Assembly: GCA_008802785.1 (NCBI GenBank)
Contig: VUYT01000003.1
Span: forward strand, 620,001 to 684,000
From: Symmetrospora coprosmae
Lineage: Eukaryota > Basidiomycota > Cystobasidiomycetes > Symmetrosporaceae
DNA: 64,000 nt
Reading direction: 5' to 3'
In this document: positions 12,748-23,783 of the stretch, in pieces
Layout: each line of letters begins with the position of its first letter
How positions within the stretch are numbered: the first letter of the stretch is position 1
Made by a program: the position numbers and the translations under genes
The notes under the pieces: model-generated
Told to the model about the DNA's origin: nothing
Database searches by the model: none
Seen by the model: only the letters and a program-made list of their open reading frames with translations

Positions 12748-12839
12748 ATGAAGGGACCGTCACTGCAGTGCGGAGAAAGAAGAAGAAGGTCAAGCCGGAT
12801 CAGGCTCAGGGTCAGGATCAGGATGTAGCGATACCTTGA
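9430..12839 (+). CDS. APL5: AP-3 complex subunit delta
   Basis: Large adaptin of the AP-3 complex, which sorts cargo from Golgi/endosome directly to the vacuole. Five exons (9430-9465, 9543-9665, 9746-10339, 10406-11626, 11685-12839) join in frame to 1042 residues. The start MVFEQTLSGLIK, then RANKRDEQRVIDNAL, LEMLGHPTLIQHSFPVIE, KFHIKQIGYLAASQSFGES and NWMLIKVVKLFAILTPVEPR follow the AP-3 delta N-terminal trunk closely. The C-terminal third is acidic and Lys-rich with blocks such as KKGKKGKRR, an alanine run encoded by nine CAG-frame repeats, and a basic end (RRKKKKVK), as expected for the delta linker/ear region. A nearby ATG at 9425 is out of frame with the adaptin sequence. Secure as AP-3 delta; the ear is poorly conserved. 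Confidence 0.95.
12721..12747 (+). repeat. (CAG)9 trinucleotide repeat in AP-3 delta
   Basis: Nine CAG units read in the GCA frame as polyalanine near the C-terminus of AP-3 delta. Likely length-variable between strains. Confidence 0.9.
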
Positions 12840-13140
12840 CCAGTCGCAGCGGGCTGTAGGCTGTGTGCTGGTTGCTGCGCATGGAGGCAATGCGTGCTTG
12901 CGATCTGATCTGAACATGGGCAGTGTCGTGGTTGTCGTGGTCGGTCTCGGCTGTTGGCTGTGCGCTTGCGGTGTGTCACTTTGCGGGATGACGCCCCCCT
13001 TGAGGCTGTGCTTGGCTGCCCGTCTCCACTCGCCACTGTATCGGTCCCTACACTCTCGCTCTCTCCTTCTCGCTCATCCTTCTTCTCCTCCTACACTTGC
13101 ATCTCACACGCTCACACATACGGACACCCACCCACATAGC
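12840..13140. promoter_or_regulatory. AP-3 delta 3' end and annexin promoter
   Basis: Tandem spacer of 301 bp. The last 120 bp before the annexin ATG are strongly pyrimidine-rich (about 13022-13100), a usual feature of fungal promoters and leaders. No gene seen. Confidence 0.4.
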
Positions 13141-14794
13141 ATGTCCTACTATAACCAGCCTCCACCGCAACAGTACGGCCAGCCGCAGCCTCAGTACGGA
13201 GGCGGCGCCGGATACGGGCAGCAGCCACCTCAGCAGTATGGAGCACCTCAGCAGGGATCTGGACAGCCGCCGCAGCAGGGCTACGGACAGCCTCAGTATG
13301 GCCAGCCCCCGCAGCAGCCGGCGTACGGTCAGCCCCCTCAGAGCGGGTACGGAGCTCCTGCTGGGCCACCTCCGGTTCCACCACATCCGACGGCATACGG
13401 AGCACCTCCATCTCAGCCGTATGGAGCCCCACCTGCTGGACAGTACGGCGCACCTGCAGGAGCTCCGTACGGCGGGCATGCACCTCCTCCCGGTCCTCCG
13501 CCTGCGCAACAGTACGGCGCCCACGCCCCTCCTCCAGGTGCCCCTCCTGCAGGACAGCAGTATGGAGCCCCTCCAACACAGCAATATGGAGCTCCGCCTC
13601 CACAGCAGTACGGCGCTCCTCAGTATGGCGCTCCGCAGGCCGCACCAGGTCAGGCACCTACGTACCTCGGCGCCCGCCTCGCAGTGGATCCCCTTTCACC
13701 CTACGCCCAGGTCCCGCTCTCCCTTCCAGGCTACTCGCCCGAGCAGGATTGCGAGGCCATCCGGAAAGCCACAAAGGGTTTCGGGACGAACGAGAGCGCT
13801 CTGAACCGCGTCATCTGCCTTCGCCCCGCCGACCAGATGCAAGTCCTGGGCGCGGCGTACCTCGCCAAGACGGGCAAGTCCCTCCCGGACCTCATCAAGA
13901 AGGAGACGTCTGGATACTACGAGGACGTGCTTGTTGCGTGTGCACTGGGCCCGCTCGAGCACGACGTGCTTCTCTTGGACCGGGCATGCCGTGGAGCAGG
14001 GACCAAGGAGTCTCTCCTCACCATCGTCATCATCGGCCGCACGCCGCAAGAGATGACAATGCTCCGGCATGCTTACGAAAAGCGCTTCAAGAAGAACATG
14101 GATCAGACGGTCTTAGCGGAGCTCTCGTTCAAGACGAAGGATGCGTTTTCGATTGCGCTGCAAGGGAGATGGCTGGACAACGGCTACGTGGACCAGAACC
14201 TGTTGCAGCAAGACAACCAGCAGCTGGGCTCGGCCTTCCGGATGGGTTTCACGGACGAGATGCTCATGTATGTTCTCTCAGCCGTTGACAGCATGCGAGG
14301 TATTCAAGCTGACATGCTACTCTACTCCCGTTTCGCAGATCGTCCATCATCTTCGCGCGCTCGCCGATCTACCTCCAAGCGCTCTGCTCCGCCTTCCAAG
14401 CTGCGCACGGGCATCCCTTGTCACAGCAGATCCAACGGCACTTCTCCGGCCACCTGCAGGACGCCCTCTTGCACGCCGTCGAGGCAGGCAAAGACGGCAC
14501 GGGCGTACAGCGGGACGCAGACCTGCTCGAAGCCGCAATGTCGGGTATGGGCACGAAAGACGAGCAACTCGTGTACCGGGTCACACGCGCACACTGGGAT
14601 AGACCGCGCTTTGAGGCGATCAAGCAGGCGTATCAGGCGAAGTACAGGAAGTGTGAGTGCTCTGCCAGCAGCAGTTTGTAGGGTCCTCGCACATGCTGAC
14701 GTGTGCTCCCATTGCAGCACTGGCATCGCGTGTGAAGGGCGAGACCAGTGGGAAGTATGAAGATGCTCTAGTCACCATCATTGAGGGGCGATGA
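13141..14794 (+). CDS. Annexin with long Q/P/Y/G-rich N-terminal tail
   Basis: Calcium-dependent phospholipid-binding protein. Exons 13141-14267, 14339-14652 and 14718-14794 give 505 residues. Residues 1 to about 170 are a low-complexity tail of QYG, PPQ and GAP repeats starting MSYYNQPPPQQYGQ, as in annexins A7 and A11. Four annexin repeats follow: the first with KGFGTNESALNRVI, the second with CRGAGTKESLLTIVIIGRTP, a more diverged third (AFRMGFTDEML onward), and the fourth with MSGMGTKDEQLVYRVTRAHW and the end GKYEDALVTIIEG. GxGT-type calcium loops are visible in repeats 1, 2 and 4; the third looks weakest. A longer upstream open frame exists, but the ATG at 13141 begins the typical tail and follows a pyrimidine-rich leader. 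Likely acts at membranes; the tail could drive self-association. Confidence 0.95.
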
Positions 14795-15005
14795 AATCTT
14801 GTGCAAATCCCATCCGAAAGTGAGACCCGATTGTCTTCTTGCAAGTCGGGCTCTCCCGCGCACACACACCGCCCATATGCCGCCGTATCGACATTGTAGC
14901 GTAAATGTTTAGTATCTGTAGCACTCCATGTATGCTCTGCCCACTGCTTCGGGAAATCCCTTCATCAAACGATTGTGCCTGAGCGCCTCTCTCTCCGCTC
15001 GACCG

Positions 15006-16578
15006 ATGTCATTGCGCGTCTTGCACTCTCTCCGAATCCTCACTGCTGCCCGTCGACTGATGAGCACCAGCAGCGCATCAGAGCCCTCTGCAGCAAAGCG
15101 ACAGCGCCTCGATACGACTGGAAAGATGACGAGAATCGCAACCCACAGCGGGACATTCCATGTGCGTGGATCCGAGCTCACCGGCAGGGAGGGCGCTCGC
15201 AACTTTTCGAGCTGACGGCCACGGCACTCTTGACACCGCACAGGCCGACGAGGCGTTGGCTGTGTATCTCGTCAAGAAGCTTCCCGAGTTCAAGGATGCC
15301 GGTGTGTGCTCGTCGCCTGCTGCAATATGCTCGCCTCGCCTTGCTGCCTGGCTGAGTCCGCCGCTTGACCATCCGTTCGGACGACCTGCGCAGACCTCGT
15401 GCGGTCGCGCGACCCGAGCAAGCTCGCCGAGGCCGACATTGTGCTCGACGTCGGCGGCGTGTACGATCCGTCCACGCACAGGTACGACCACCACCAGCGC
15501 GGATTCGAGGAGACCTTCTCCCCCTCGCACCGGACGAAGCTCAGCTCGGCCGGCCTCGTGTACAAGCACTTTGGGCAGGAGCTCATCAAGCAGGAGATTG
15601 CCGGGGCAGGAAGTGATGCGGAGGCCGACAGAACAAAGCTCGACATCCTCTACCGCAAGCTGTACGAGAACTTTGTGGAGGCACTCGATGGCATCGACAA
15701 CGGTATCCAGCAGTACGAGGCAGAGGGCGGCGTCCCAGTCAAGCAGCGGTACAGCAGCCGGACAGACCTGAGTGCTAGGGTTGGGCAGGTGAGCAGAGCG
15801 CGAGGATACCCTATACGCTGCTAGTTGCTCTCAGCTGACGTTGCCTTTGCCTTGCAGCTCAACCCTTCCTGGAATGAGGAGTCAAACGATGCCGTCCTCG
15901 ATGTGAGCCCCTCGACCGCTCTAGCAACCCAACGTCCCGGAACGTGGCTGACCCCACTCTGCTGCTGCGCCCAGGCCAAGTTCCAGGTCGCGTCGCAGCT
16001 TGCCGGATCCGAGTTCGACGCGGCACTCAAACGCGCCGCGCACTCATGGTACCCGGCACGGCACCTCATCGAGACGGCTGTCAAGAGCCGCAAGACGCAC
16101 AACAGCTCTGGCAAGCTGATTGTCTTCGACGACTTTGCGCCGTGGAAGGTGCGGCGACCCTCGCAACCTGCATGTACGACGCGACGGCAGCTGACGCGCT
16201 AAGACTGCCGTTTAGGAGCACCTCTTCCTCCTCGAGGACGAGCTCGCCATTCCCGAAGACGAGAAGCCGGTGTACATTGTGTACCCGGATGAGTCGAAGA
16301 AGTGGCGTGTCCAGGCGGTGCCAGTATCGCCCGACAGCTTCCAGAGCCGGAAAGCCTTGCCCGAGCAGTGAGTCCACTCCGTGCTTCATTGCTAGCTGCA
16401 CCCGAGCTGATCATGTCTCCCTGCTCCCGACCACAGATGGCGCGGCATCCGCGACCAGGCCCTGTCGGATCTCTCCGGCATCCCAGGCTGCATCTTCGTT
16501 CACGCGTCGGGCTTTATCGGTGGCAACGCGACAAAAGAGGGTGCACTCGCCATGGTTGAGAAGGCTTTGGCTATGTAA
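15006..16578 (+). CDS. MYG1: MYG1 family hydrolase/exonuclease (UPF0160)
   Basis: Member of the MYG1 family, DHH-related metal-dependent hydrolases; the human and yeast proteins are 3'-5' RNA exonucleases found in nucleus and mitochondria. Seven or so exons. Core motifs: ATHSGTFH joined across an intron to ADEALAVYLVKKLPEF, DIVLDVGGVYDPSTHRYDHH followed by QRGFEETFS (metal-binding histidines), DGIDNGIQQYE, and the C-terminal SGIPGCIFVHASGFIGGN. The start at 15006 gives MSLRVLHSLRILTAARRLMS, Arg/Leu-rich and free of acidic residues, which suggests a mitochondrial presequence. An in-frame ATG at 14928 would lengthen it, and one at 15127 (MTRIATHSG) would give a cytosolic/nuclear form. TAA at 16576-16578. 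Confidence 0.92.
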
Positions 16579-16671
16579 ATCTAATCCACGTATAGGCACA
16601 AAAGGGCTACGCTGCGCAGTGCAGTGCGATCCAAGGCCGGGACATATGCTTCAGCAACGCATTCCACCACC

Positions 16672-18488
16672 CTACTCCGAGGAAGCTATTGCTCCACACA
16701 GCTGATTGATATCGCGGAAAAGGGCATCAACATCCTCCTGTCGATGATAAGCTCTGCTATACTGCGCGAAGATCTGGAAGCGGAGCAGGGCGGCCGACAT
16801 CAGTCAGCGGAGGACGACAAGTGGACCGCTCATGCACATCGCCTCACCTTCAGACTTCCCTTCCAGGAACTCGAGGAGAACGAGACCAGAGGCGCATTGT
16901 GGCATAGCGACATTGTCGCAGGCGCATTCACCTCGATCCGCCAGGGGGCACCGGGATCGTCGTGTCCGTAAGCGTGCTTGAGCACATCGTCGAGCTTACC
17001 ATAGCTGCTGTAGAAGCACTGCGCAGGTGCGATGGCCTCGAAGGCTGAAGATGCGCCCGCCTTTCCCCGGCCGGCCGTAGCCAGCTCGTGCGACATGGCT
17101 AGGTTCAGCTCGTCTTTCTGAATGAGGCGGTTGTACGTCAGCAGAAGGATCGCGACACGGACATAACGGCACCAGCACGCAGCTCACTGCAAATGTGTCC
17201 AAGTCTGCCTTGAACTCCCTGCACACCTCCCAAAATTCCTCGCCGATCTCTCCTCTCTGCTCGAACGCGTCGCACGCTCTGCGGATGGCAGCCATATTGC
17301 CCAAGAGTACGGTCTTGCTCCAGATGCACTGCTGGTAGAACGGCCTGTACCTCTCTGGCAGACCAGCACGGCGGTCGACAGCGGCGCCCCAGATAGCGGC
17401 GGACTTTGCATCGGGTGTGACGTTGTGCTTGGAAGAGAGCAGCGCCAGCACGCCAGCTACGATGCCCGTCACGCTCGTCCCGTTCGCCTTTCCGGCACGA
17501 GTGATGGCCTCGTGCTGTTGGGGCGGGAAAAGCGCACTCGCGAGGATGACGGGGCTCTGATCGTCTGCGATATCTGCGGACACTTCGCGCACCGGAAGAG
17601 CGCACGAAGGCGACAGGCCCGCTTTTGGCGCCGCGAGGCGCGCTTGGTACTCTGCTAACGGGACGGGAGGCTTGTCGCCATCATGGCGTAGACCAAGCGC
17701 ATATATAGCCGGTGGGTAGAGGTGCTGGACCTCCCCGCCCCAGTCCAGATGGGCTACTGCAAGCGGACGTGTAACCAGTTCCAGCAGCCTGTGCAGAGTC
17801 TGGGCAAAGGTGTGATGTCAGCTCGAGTGAGACACAGTCGAGTGGGGAGCGACGAGTAGACTGACAGACAAGCTGCCGCGAACATCTGTCGCGCAGTGCG
17901 GTGTAGCGAAGAAGAGGTGCGCCCTCCCGGTGCTTTGGCCTTCGCGGTCTCCACGGAAAGCGTACAGGTTGCCCGTATACCGTCCGGTTCCCACCTCCAG
18001 CCTCTTCCTGTCTGCGATGCAGTACTCGAGGGCATCGTCGCGCGTCCAGCCTTGCTCTGATGCGGGGAAGTGCACAGTGGCATCCAGCCATTCCTGCACC
18101 TCGATATCGGTGCGGGGTGGAGCATACACGAACTCGTAGTGCTCTAATCCGTCGACGTCTGCGCGCTCTGTCGTCGTTGCGTGTATAGGCGCCTCGAAGC
18201 GGAGCTGCGCCCATGCTTGCCGTAGCGATGACTGGAACGCAGTCCAGGTGTCTTCGCCGTCCTTCGTCTGATGCGCGAGGGCCAGTGTGACGCCCGTGTA
18301 CATGGACCAGCAGGAGTCGTTCTGCGTAGTGCTAACGTAGTCAGCCAACGCAATGGACCGCACTTACAGGCTGCGAGACTGACCTGTGCTCCCAGCGCAT
18401 TCAATAGCTCGATCTGATGCATATGCCTCCTCTGCGAGCCATCTCGATGCGAGGGATGCCAGTCGTATCGTGCGCCGTCTTCTGCCAT
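16672..18488 (-). CDS. HxxxD-type CoA-dependent acyltransferase (condensation-like)
   Basis: Probable acyl- or acetyltransferase of the chloramphenicol acetyltransferase/condensation superfamily. Read leftward; exons join from MAEDGARYDWHPSHRDGSQ through LNALGAQ-NDSCWSMYTGVTLALA, AWAQLRFEAPIHA, and AHLFFATPHCATDVRG, where HCATD supplies the expected catalytic HxxxD. Further conserved-looking blocks are NGTSVTGIVAGVLALL and RRAGLPERYRPFYQQCIW, and the last exon ends DINQLCGAIASSE with TAG at 16672-16674. Length and domain plan resemble fungal standalone acyltransferases such as those of secondary metabolism. The N-terminus is uncertain: ATG at 18488 is the best start I found. No adenylation, carrier or ketosynthase domains lie nearby, so it is not part of an NRPS. 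Substrate unknown. Confidence 0.7.
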
Positions 18489-18811
18489 GATGCGACCGTG
18501 TCCAGATGCAAAGAGCTTCTTCGAGCTCGAGGGCATCCAGGCACGGCTTCCATCGGCGATATCGATGCATCGTCGGCGCCGACACAAGAGATATCTCCGA
18601 TTTGCGAGAGATAAGCCTGAGGCAATCGAAGAGACCTATGTAGCTGACCTCAGACTTGAGTGCTCCTTCTGAGAGTGATACTACTATACAGGCAGTTCGA
18701 CAGCCCGGAAAAGATGGCGCTACAGGAGGACTGAACGAACCGGAATGATTCACAAGCAACGTCAACAAGGATTGCTGCCAGATGGCGTTTCAGGCTTTCA
18801 TGATCATGCCC
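18489..18811. other. Spacer between ferroportin stop and acyltransferase start
   Basis: Promoter side of the acyltransferase, immediately downstream of the ferroportin gene on the same strand. Open frames here are short and in conflict with each other; the true first exon of the acyltransferase could lie in part of it. Confidence 0.35.
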
Positions 18812-20913
18812 TCAAGCATACTTCCGGAGCAGCGGCACCTTCTCGAGATGAAAGACGTGGCCCCTCTCCTTCTTCACGAAAAGAGCATAGCTGAAGACGC
18901 CCAGGCACACGCTGACGAAGCTCGCGAGGGCGGTCCAGCGGAACTGGTCGGGCCGCGAGAGGACGATCGTAAGGACGTACTTGAGGAGGTCGGCGACGTT
19001 CTGCAGGCTGAATTGGAGACCCATGAACCGGTTCCGCTTTGGGTGCGTGCTCAGTGCCAGCTGGAGCTCCTTCAGCTGACAGAGGTCGAACGCCCACAGC
19101 CCAATGCGGGAAGCGGCCATGCCTGTGACAGGTGAAGCGATGCCGGGTCAGCCGAGGTACGTAGGGAGAAGGTGATTATCTCGGGATGGACGCACCGCCG
19201 AAGAGCAGGGCCTGGCTCCAAGCTGGTCCACCAGCGCGAGCGGGACTTGAGACATAGAAAGAGACCAGGACTGGCACAAGCGTCAACGCTTCGGATCTGC
19301 AACCCGTCCGAATCATACAGAGTCAGCCGGTATCAAGGCCTTCGCGTACCGCGTCGTGAAGCATTCGCACGCACCCGATGCTCCAGGCGCCCGCTCTGGT
19401 CAGCCCGAGCTTCCTCTCGATGTACGGCATGACCACCGTGCCCGCCAAGCCAGTGACGACGCAGATGCCCCTCTGTCCGGCGAGGAAAGCATCGCTGTAC
19501 CCTTGCGCCTTGAGGTACGACAGCATCGTCCCGTCGAATGAGAGTGTCGTGAGGTAGAGGAGCGAGATGGCCACGCTCGACAGAAAGACGGGCATGCGCG
19601 AGAACTCGCGCCAGTCGTAGTAAAGCTTGAAGGCGCGAGACCGGACGCGGTGAGAAGCAGGCACCCGAATCATGTGGTCATCGGGCAAGGCGTGATGGCT
19701 AGTACCACCAGGCCCCGCTGGCGCTGGGTGATCTTGCAGAGTTGTTTCGGCCGCGATCGGATCATCTGCCTGTCCCAGCTCAGCAGAGACAGGCTCTTCA
19801 AGCTGCATCGGCTTGCCCTTGTCAGACGCTGCGAGAACCGGGAAGTAGTCAAAGACGACTTCGATCCACCACAGCTCAAAGAGCAGCGTGAGCCCAGCGA
19901 AGCCCATGAGGAACGCTACGGCAAACGTGTAGCTTGCGACGGTAGTGAGAAGGGACGTGAACAGGGGTGCGAGAAGCTTGCTGAGCAGGTCGATGCGCCG
20001 CATGTACGTGTTCAGCCGGGTGAGCGCGCCGTCACCGTCGTCCCGTGTGGCCAGGCAGACGGTCGTCACCCAGTCCCGCTCGACGGCCACGCTCGTCCCG
20101 ATGTTGGCGAGGCCGAGCACCGAGCCGAGTACGGTGATGGCTGCGAAGGCTACCCAGGCGCCGGCCGGAGCGTGCCGGTACTCCATCGGGCCCGTGCGGA
20201 CGAAGAGGGCCAGGAAGGCGCCGGAGCAGACGATGATCCTGGAAGGTGACGGTGAGGTTCCCAAACAACACGATGCTGTTTCAGTTACGGAAACCCCACA
20301 AGCGAGAGATCTTCCGAAGCACTTACGAGACCTTCTGGGCGACCGTAAAGATGCGCACGATCCTGAGCCGCTTGACTCTGTCGACCAGTCCTCCGACCGT
20401 CCCGCCGAGGAGGATGGCGACGCCCGTTGAGCAGAAGCCATAGATGGACGCAGGGAGCTATTGCGGGTCGAGCATGTCAGCCTTCCTTTCCCATGACCCA
20501 GGCGTACCCAGTACCCGCTGCCAAAGAACCCCGAAGAGGCGCATGCGCACCAAGGTGTTCGGGAAGAGCTGGATGAGGAACAAGTAGAATGCGAACTCGC
20601 ACGTCCGTGCATTCCAGGAGCTCGACGCATGCAGGGCGAGGAGCGAGAGCAGGCCTTTCAGCGGGATCTTGTCCGGCGGTGGCGCCGCGACCTTGCTCGC
20701 TGCAAGCTGCTGCTTCTCCGGGTCCCCGAGGGCGGCTGGTGGTGGTATGGAACCGGCAGCGGGCGGGTACAGCGTGTCCTTGCTCTCATTCTCTGGAGTC
20801 ACCGCCGCGGTCGCGTTCAAGTGCGCTCCTGTCGCTCTGTGCTCGGCCACGGCCTCGATGCTGTCCCCGATGCCATCGTGCTTGTGGAGCGCACTGCTAT
20901 GCGAGGAAGCCAT
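18812..20913 (-). CDS. SLC40A1: Ferroportin-like iron exporter (SLC40 family)
   Basis: Multi-pass membrane protein of the SLC40/ferroportin family, which exports ferrous iron across the plasma or vacuolar membrane. Read from ATG at 20913 (MASSHSSALHKHDGIG) to TGA at 18812-18814 with several introns. Family features: the first-helix region SLLALHASSSWNARTCEFAF followed by YLFLIQLFPNTLV, the segment GGTVGGLVDRVKRLRIVR (loop between helices), GMAASRIGLWAFDL near the end, and LQFSLQNVADLLKYVLTIVL. About ten hydrophobic helices can be counted. A hydrophilic loop with E/D/P-rich sequence splits the two halves (about 19680-19810), as in animal ferroportin. The 100-residue N-terminal extension is low complexity. 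Fungal members are known in basidiomycetes; direction and membrane are not deducible here. Confidence 0.9.
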
Positions 20914-21305
20914 CTCCTGGCGGGCGCTAGGTGGTATGTCTCCTAATTGGCAGTCGCATCCTCAGCACAGACGTAGCAAGCAGTGCGCAGACTAGTGAGA
21001 ACGTGGCGGAGTCTGGTTCGACGATGGGTGCAAGAGCTCCTCGCCTGACATCGCCCCGTGAAGCAACCTTGCCGGTCATCCCACGTGCGTGCGGGCTATC
21101 GAGAGGTGTGTCATCGATGGCTCAAGTCAAGTCAAGGCAACACTGCACGACCGAGACGCTGAGAGAAGATGATTCTGGCAATGCGTTGCGCGGCTTCTCG
21201 TCTCAATAACGTTTCTTCATTCTTTTCTCTCCATCTCGGCGAACAAGGCACGTGCATCGCTTCTATACGGTAGTGCGCTTCGCATGACGCAAGAGAAGAG
21301 TGCAT
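20914..21305. other. Spacer upstream of ferroportin
   Basis: Promoter side of ferroportin and 3' side of the pyrophosphatase, both leftward. No gene and no clear iron-regulatory GATA cluster recognised by eye. Confidence 0.35.
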
Positions 21306-22747
21306 CTATGCAGAGGCGCTGCCGCTGATGTAGAACCATTTGTCGATGGACGACTCGATGGCGGCAGGGGGCTGCCTTGAGTCGGCGGGGATCTTCGAGT
21401 CGACCTCTGCCTTCTCGAGGAGGGCGGGCGAGTTCTTGTTGGTGGTGCTTGCGCTGCGCGGGACAAGGACAGAAGCACACACATCCGAGCATCCGTCAGC
21501 TTCTGCAGCACTGGGATGCCCCGTCGTACCGCTCGGGCCAAATAAGAGCCACCCACATGTTGACCTTGTGTGCGGCGTGGTCGGCATTGCCGGCAATGAG
21601 CTTCTTCCACGCCTCGTTGCACTCGTGGATGATCTCGGTGGCGTAGCGCTTGTTCTTTGCCTCTCCGCTGAAGGCAAACTGGTTCTCGGGCTTTCCGTCC
21701 GGGATTTTGTAGATTCTGAACCCTGCGAGTTGGGGAAGCTCACAATGTTAGAGATCTGTCAATCACGCTGCAGACAATATCCAGCCCTCACATTCGTTCG
21801 AGGCTCTGATCAGGCCGGGGAGGTGTCGCTCGACGTCCTCAATGTCGTTGAGCTTGCCGGCGAGCGGGTCGTTAACGTCAATGACGAGGACCTTCCAGTC
21901 CGTCTCGCCCTCGTCGAGCAGGGCCATGATGCCGAGGACCTTGACCTGCTTGACCTGTCCGCAGTAGCCGACGGCCTCGCCAATCTCGCAGACGTCGAGC
22001 GGGTCGTTGTCGCCCTTTGCCTTTGTCTCTGGGTGGGTCGCGGCGGGGTCCTCCCAGGTCTGGGGGAAGGCGCCGTCTATGCATTGCACGGTGTCGCATC
22101 AGCCTTGCTGCGTGAGTGGATTGACTTGGGTGAACAGGGGGCATGGGACCCACAGTTCCAGATGTAGCCGTGGTGGGGGAAGCAGTTCCTGACAAAGCGC
22201 AGCTTGCCCTTCTTTGTGTCCTGCAGGATGGGGTTGAGGAGCTCGTTCTTGCTGATCTCCATCTTGGCGTTGGTCCATCGGGGCACCTCGACAATCATGT
22301 TGAGGATGGTCTGCGCGGGGTGTGCCATGTTCGAGGGTAGGCGCGGGTAGGTGTCGGGTGGGGAGGAAGCGCGAGAAGAACAGGATGGAAACGGGGAGGA
22401 ATGTCAGAGTCAGACAGTGCTATCAATCTTCGCAGCATCGACACAGCTTGCCCTGTCCCGGCCGTGCGCTCATAGCGGTGGGCGATGGCACCCACCTTCT
22501 GCTCATTGGCCCAGAGGGGAATGTCGTGGAAGGGCGAGACGACGGTGCCTGCGGCCTTGTCCTCGATGTAGACGCGGTGCTCTGTGGGCAGGATAGGGAG
22601 CTGTCTGTGTCAGCTGTGGCTCATCGTCCTGCTGCAGCATCCTGCTCGGATTGCGCCTTTGCGAGTGAGGAGCTGGGGGCCCAGCAACCGGGGCGACCCA
22701 CCAAAAGTGTAAGGTGCGCCGACGACGCGGGTCGTGTAGTCGGACAT
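21306..22747 (-). CDS. IPP1: Soluble inorganic pyrophosphatase
   Basis: Cytosolic family I pyrophosphatase; hydrolyses PPi to two phosphates and so drives biosynthetic reactions. Read from ATG at 22747 ([14 protein letters not shown]) to TAG at 21306-21308 in about six exons. Order of markers: [35 protein letters not shown] with the catalytic-site EVPR and TNAK blocks, FPHHGYIWN, the signature [15 protein letters not shown] carrying the metal-binding aspartates, [18 protein letters not shown], and [20 protein letters not shown] with [16 protein letters not shown] near the C-terminus. Length and order match yeast Ipp1 fully. Shares a 226 bp upstream region with MPC2. Confidence 0.96.
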
Positions 22748-22973
22748 TGTGAGTAGGGCAGAAGCTGCAGTGGTCGAGAGATGGCGCGACGTCTCTGATA
22801 GTCTGCGAAGGGCAGTCTGGCTCATGCGGGTTGGGGGGAGGAGGGAGAGGAAGGGCCAGAGGGGGGGAGAGGGAGCAGCAGCAGCACCAGCCAGGGCAGG
22901 GGCAGCCTCGGGGGCAGCAGCACCAGCAGGATGAGGGCAGATCATCACCACCACCACCATCACCACCGCAACC
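22748..22973. promoter_or_regulatory. Short divergent promoter of IPP1 and MPC2
   Basis: Only 226 bp separate the two start codons, so both genes probably use one bidirectional promoter. It contains a run of Gs (about 22859-22867), CAG-rich sequence (22872-22930) and a CAC/CAT repeat (22943-22967) just before the MPC2 ATG. Confidence 0.55.
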
Positions 22974-23783
22974 ATGTCCGCAGCAGCACAGCAGAAAGGC
23001 TTCCAGGCATTCCTCAACAGTCCCGCAGGGCCAAAGTGGGCTGCCCTTTCTCACCTGTCGTCCTGGATCTGCATGCAGACCTCGCACGACTAACGGCGAA
23101 CACTTCCCCCGATACCCGCAGGACCGTCTTCTTCTGGGCGCCGCTCTTCAAGTGGTGCGCTGCAGTCTATCCTCCGTCCGCGTGAAGGCAGTATCGCCAG
23201 TCCGCCTGCTGATCTTTCTGCATTCCGCGCCGTCATGCCATGCACAGGTGTCTCGTCGCAGCTGGCATCAAGGACATCAACCGCCCTGCAGAGAATATCT
23301 CCATCCCTCAGAACCTTGGTGCGTGTGCTCGTCTGACTCTACTGCCTGTATCACTCTGCTTTGGGCTATCACGCTGACACGGTCTTGCCGCCCGCCGGTC
23401 TTCACGCGTCCACAGCTCTCACCGCAACAGGACTGATATGGGTCCGGTACAGCTTCGTGAGTGGCTCTTCGCATGTCTGAAGGCTGCACGCTTCGACGGC
23501 GAGGCTCATAAAATGCCGAATTACACTGCTAGGTCATCACGCCCGTCAATTACTCTCTGGCAGCAGTAAACGCTTTCGTCGGTGCAACGGGAGGCTACCA
23601 GCTCTTCCGAGCCATCAAGTGCGTCGCGCACGCATATGCCCGTCACTCTTCGCTCGGTCGGCTGTACTGAGGATGTCTCTTTCTCCCATCTGCCACAGCT
23701 ACCAACGGTCCAACCCGGAAGCGACTGCTTCCAAGAACGCCCTCCCGCCAGCGCCGGCGCAAGAGACCAAGCTTGCGGCATAG
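22974..23783 (+). CDS. MPC2: Mitochondrial pyruvate carrier subunit 2
   Basis: Small inner-membrane protein that pairs with MPC1 to import pyruvate into mitochondria. Six exons (22974-23035, 23122-23154, 23248-23318, 23416-23456, 23533-23618, 23699-23783) join to 125 residues, the normal size. The spliced protein reads FLNSPAGPKTVFFWAPLFKW, then CLVAAGIKDINRPAENIS, ATGLIWVRYSFVITPVNY and AAVNAFVGATGGYQLFRAIN, all close to yeast and human MPC2. Three hydrophobic segments are seen. The exons are unusually small (33-86 nt) for such a short gene. It is divergently transcribed from the pyrophosphatase gene. Confidence 0.95.

Noticed and set aside
12865-13140. N-terminal extension of annexin in the same open frame
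   Set aside because: The extension is Cys/Ser/Leu-rich, overlaps a pyrimidine-rich promoter-like stretch, and annexin tails of this type start at the QYG repeats.
16672-18488. A non-ribosomal peptide synthetase condensation domain
   Set aside because: Only a standalone HxxxD acyltransferase is present; no adenylation or carrier domain lies within several kilobases.
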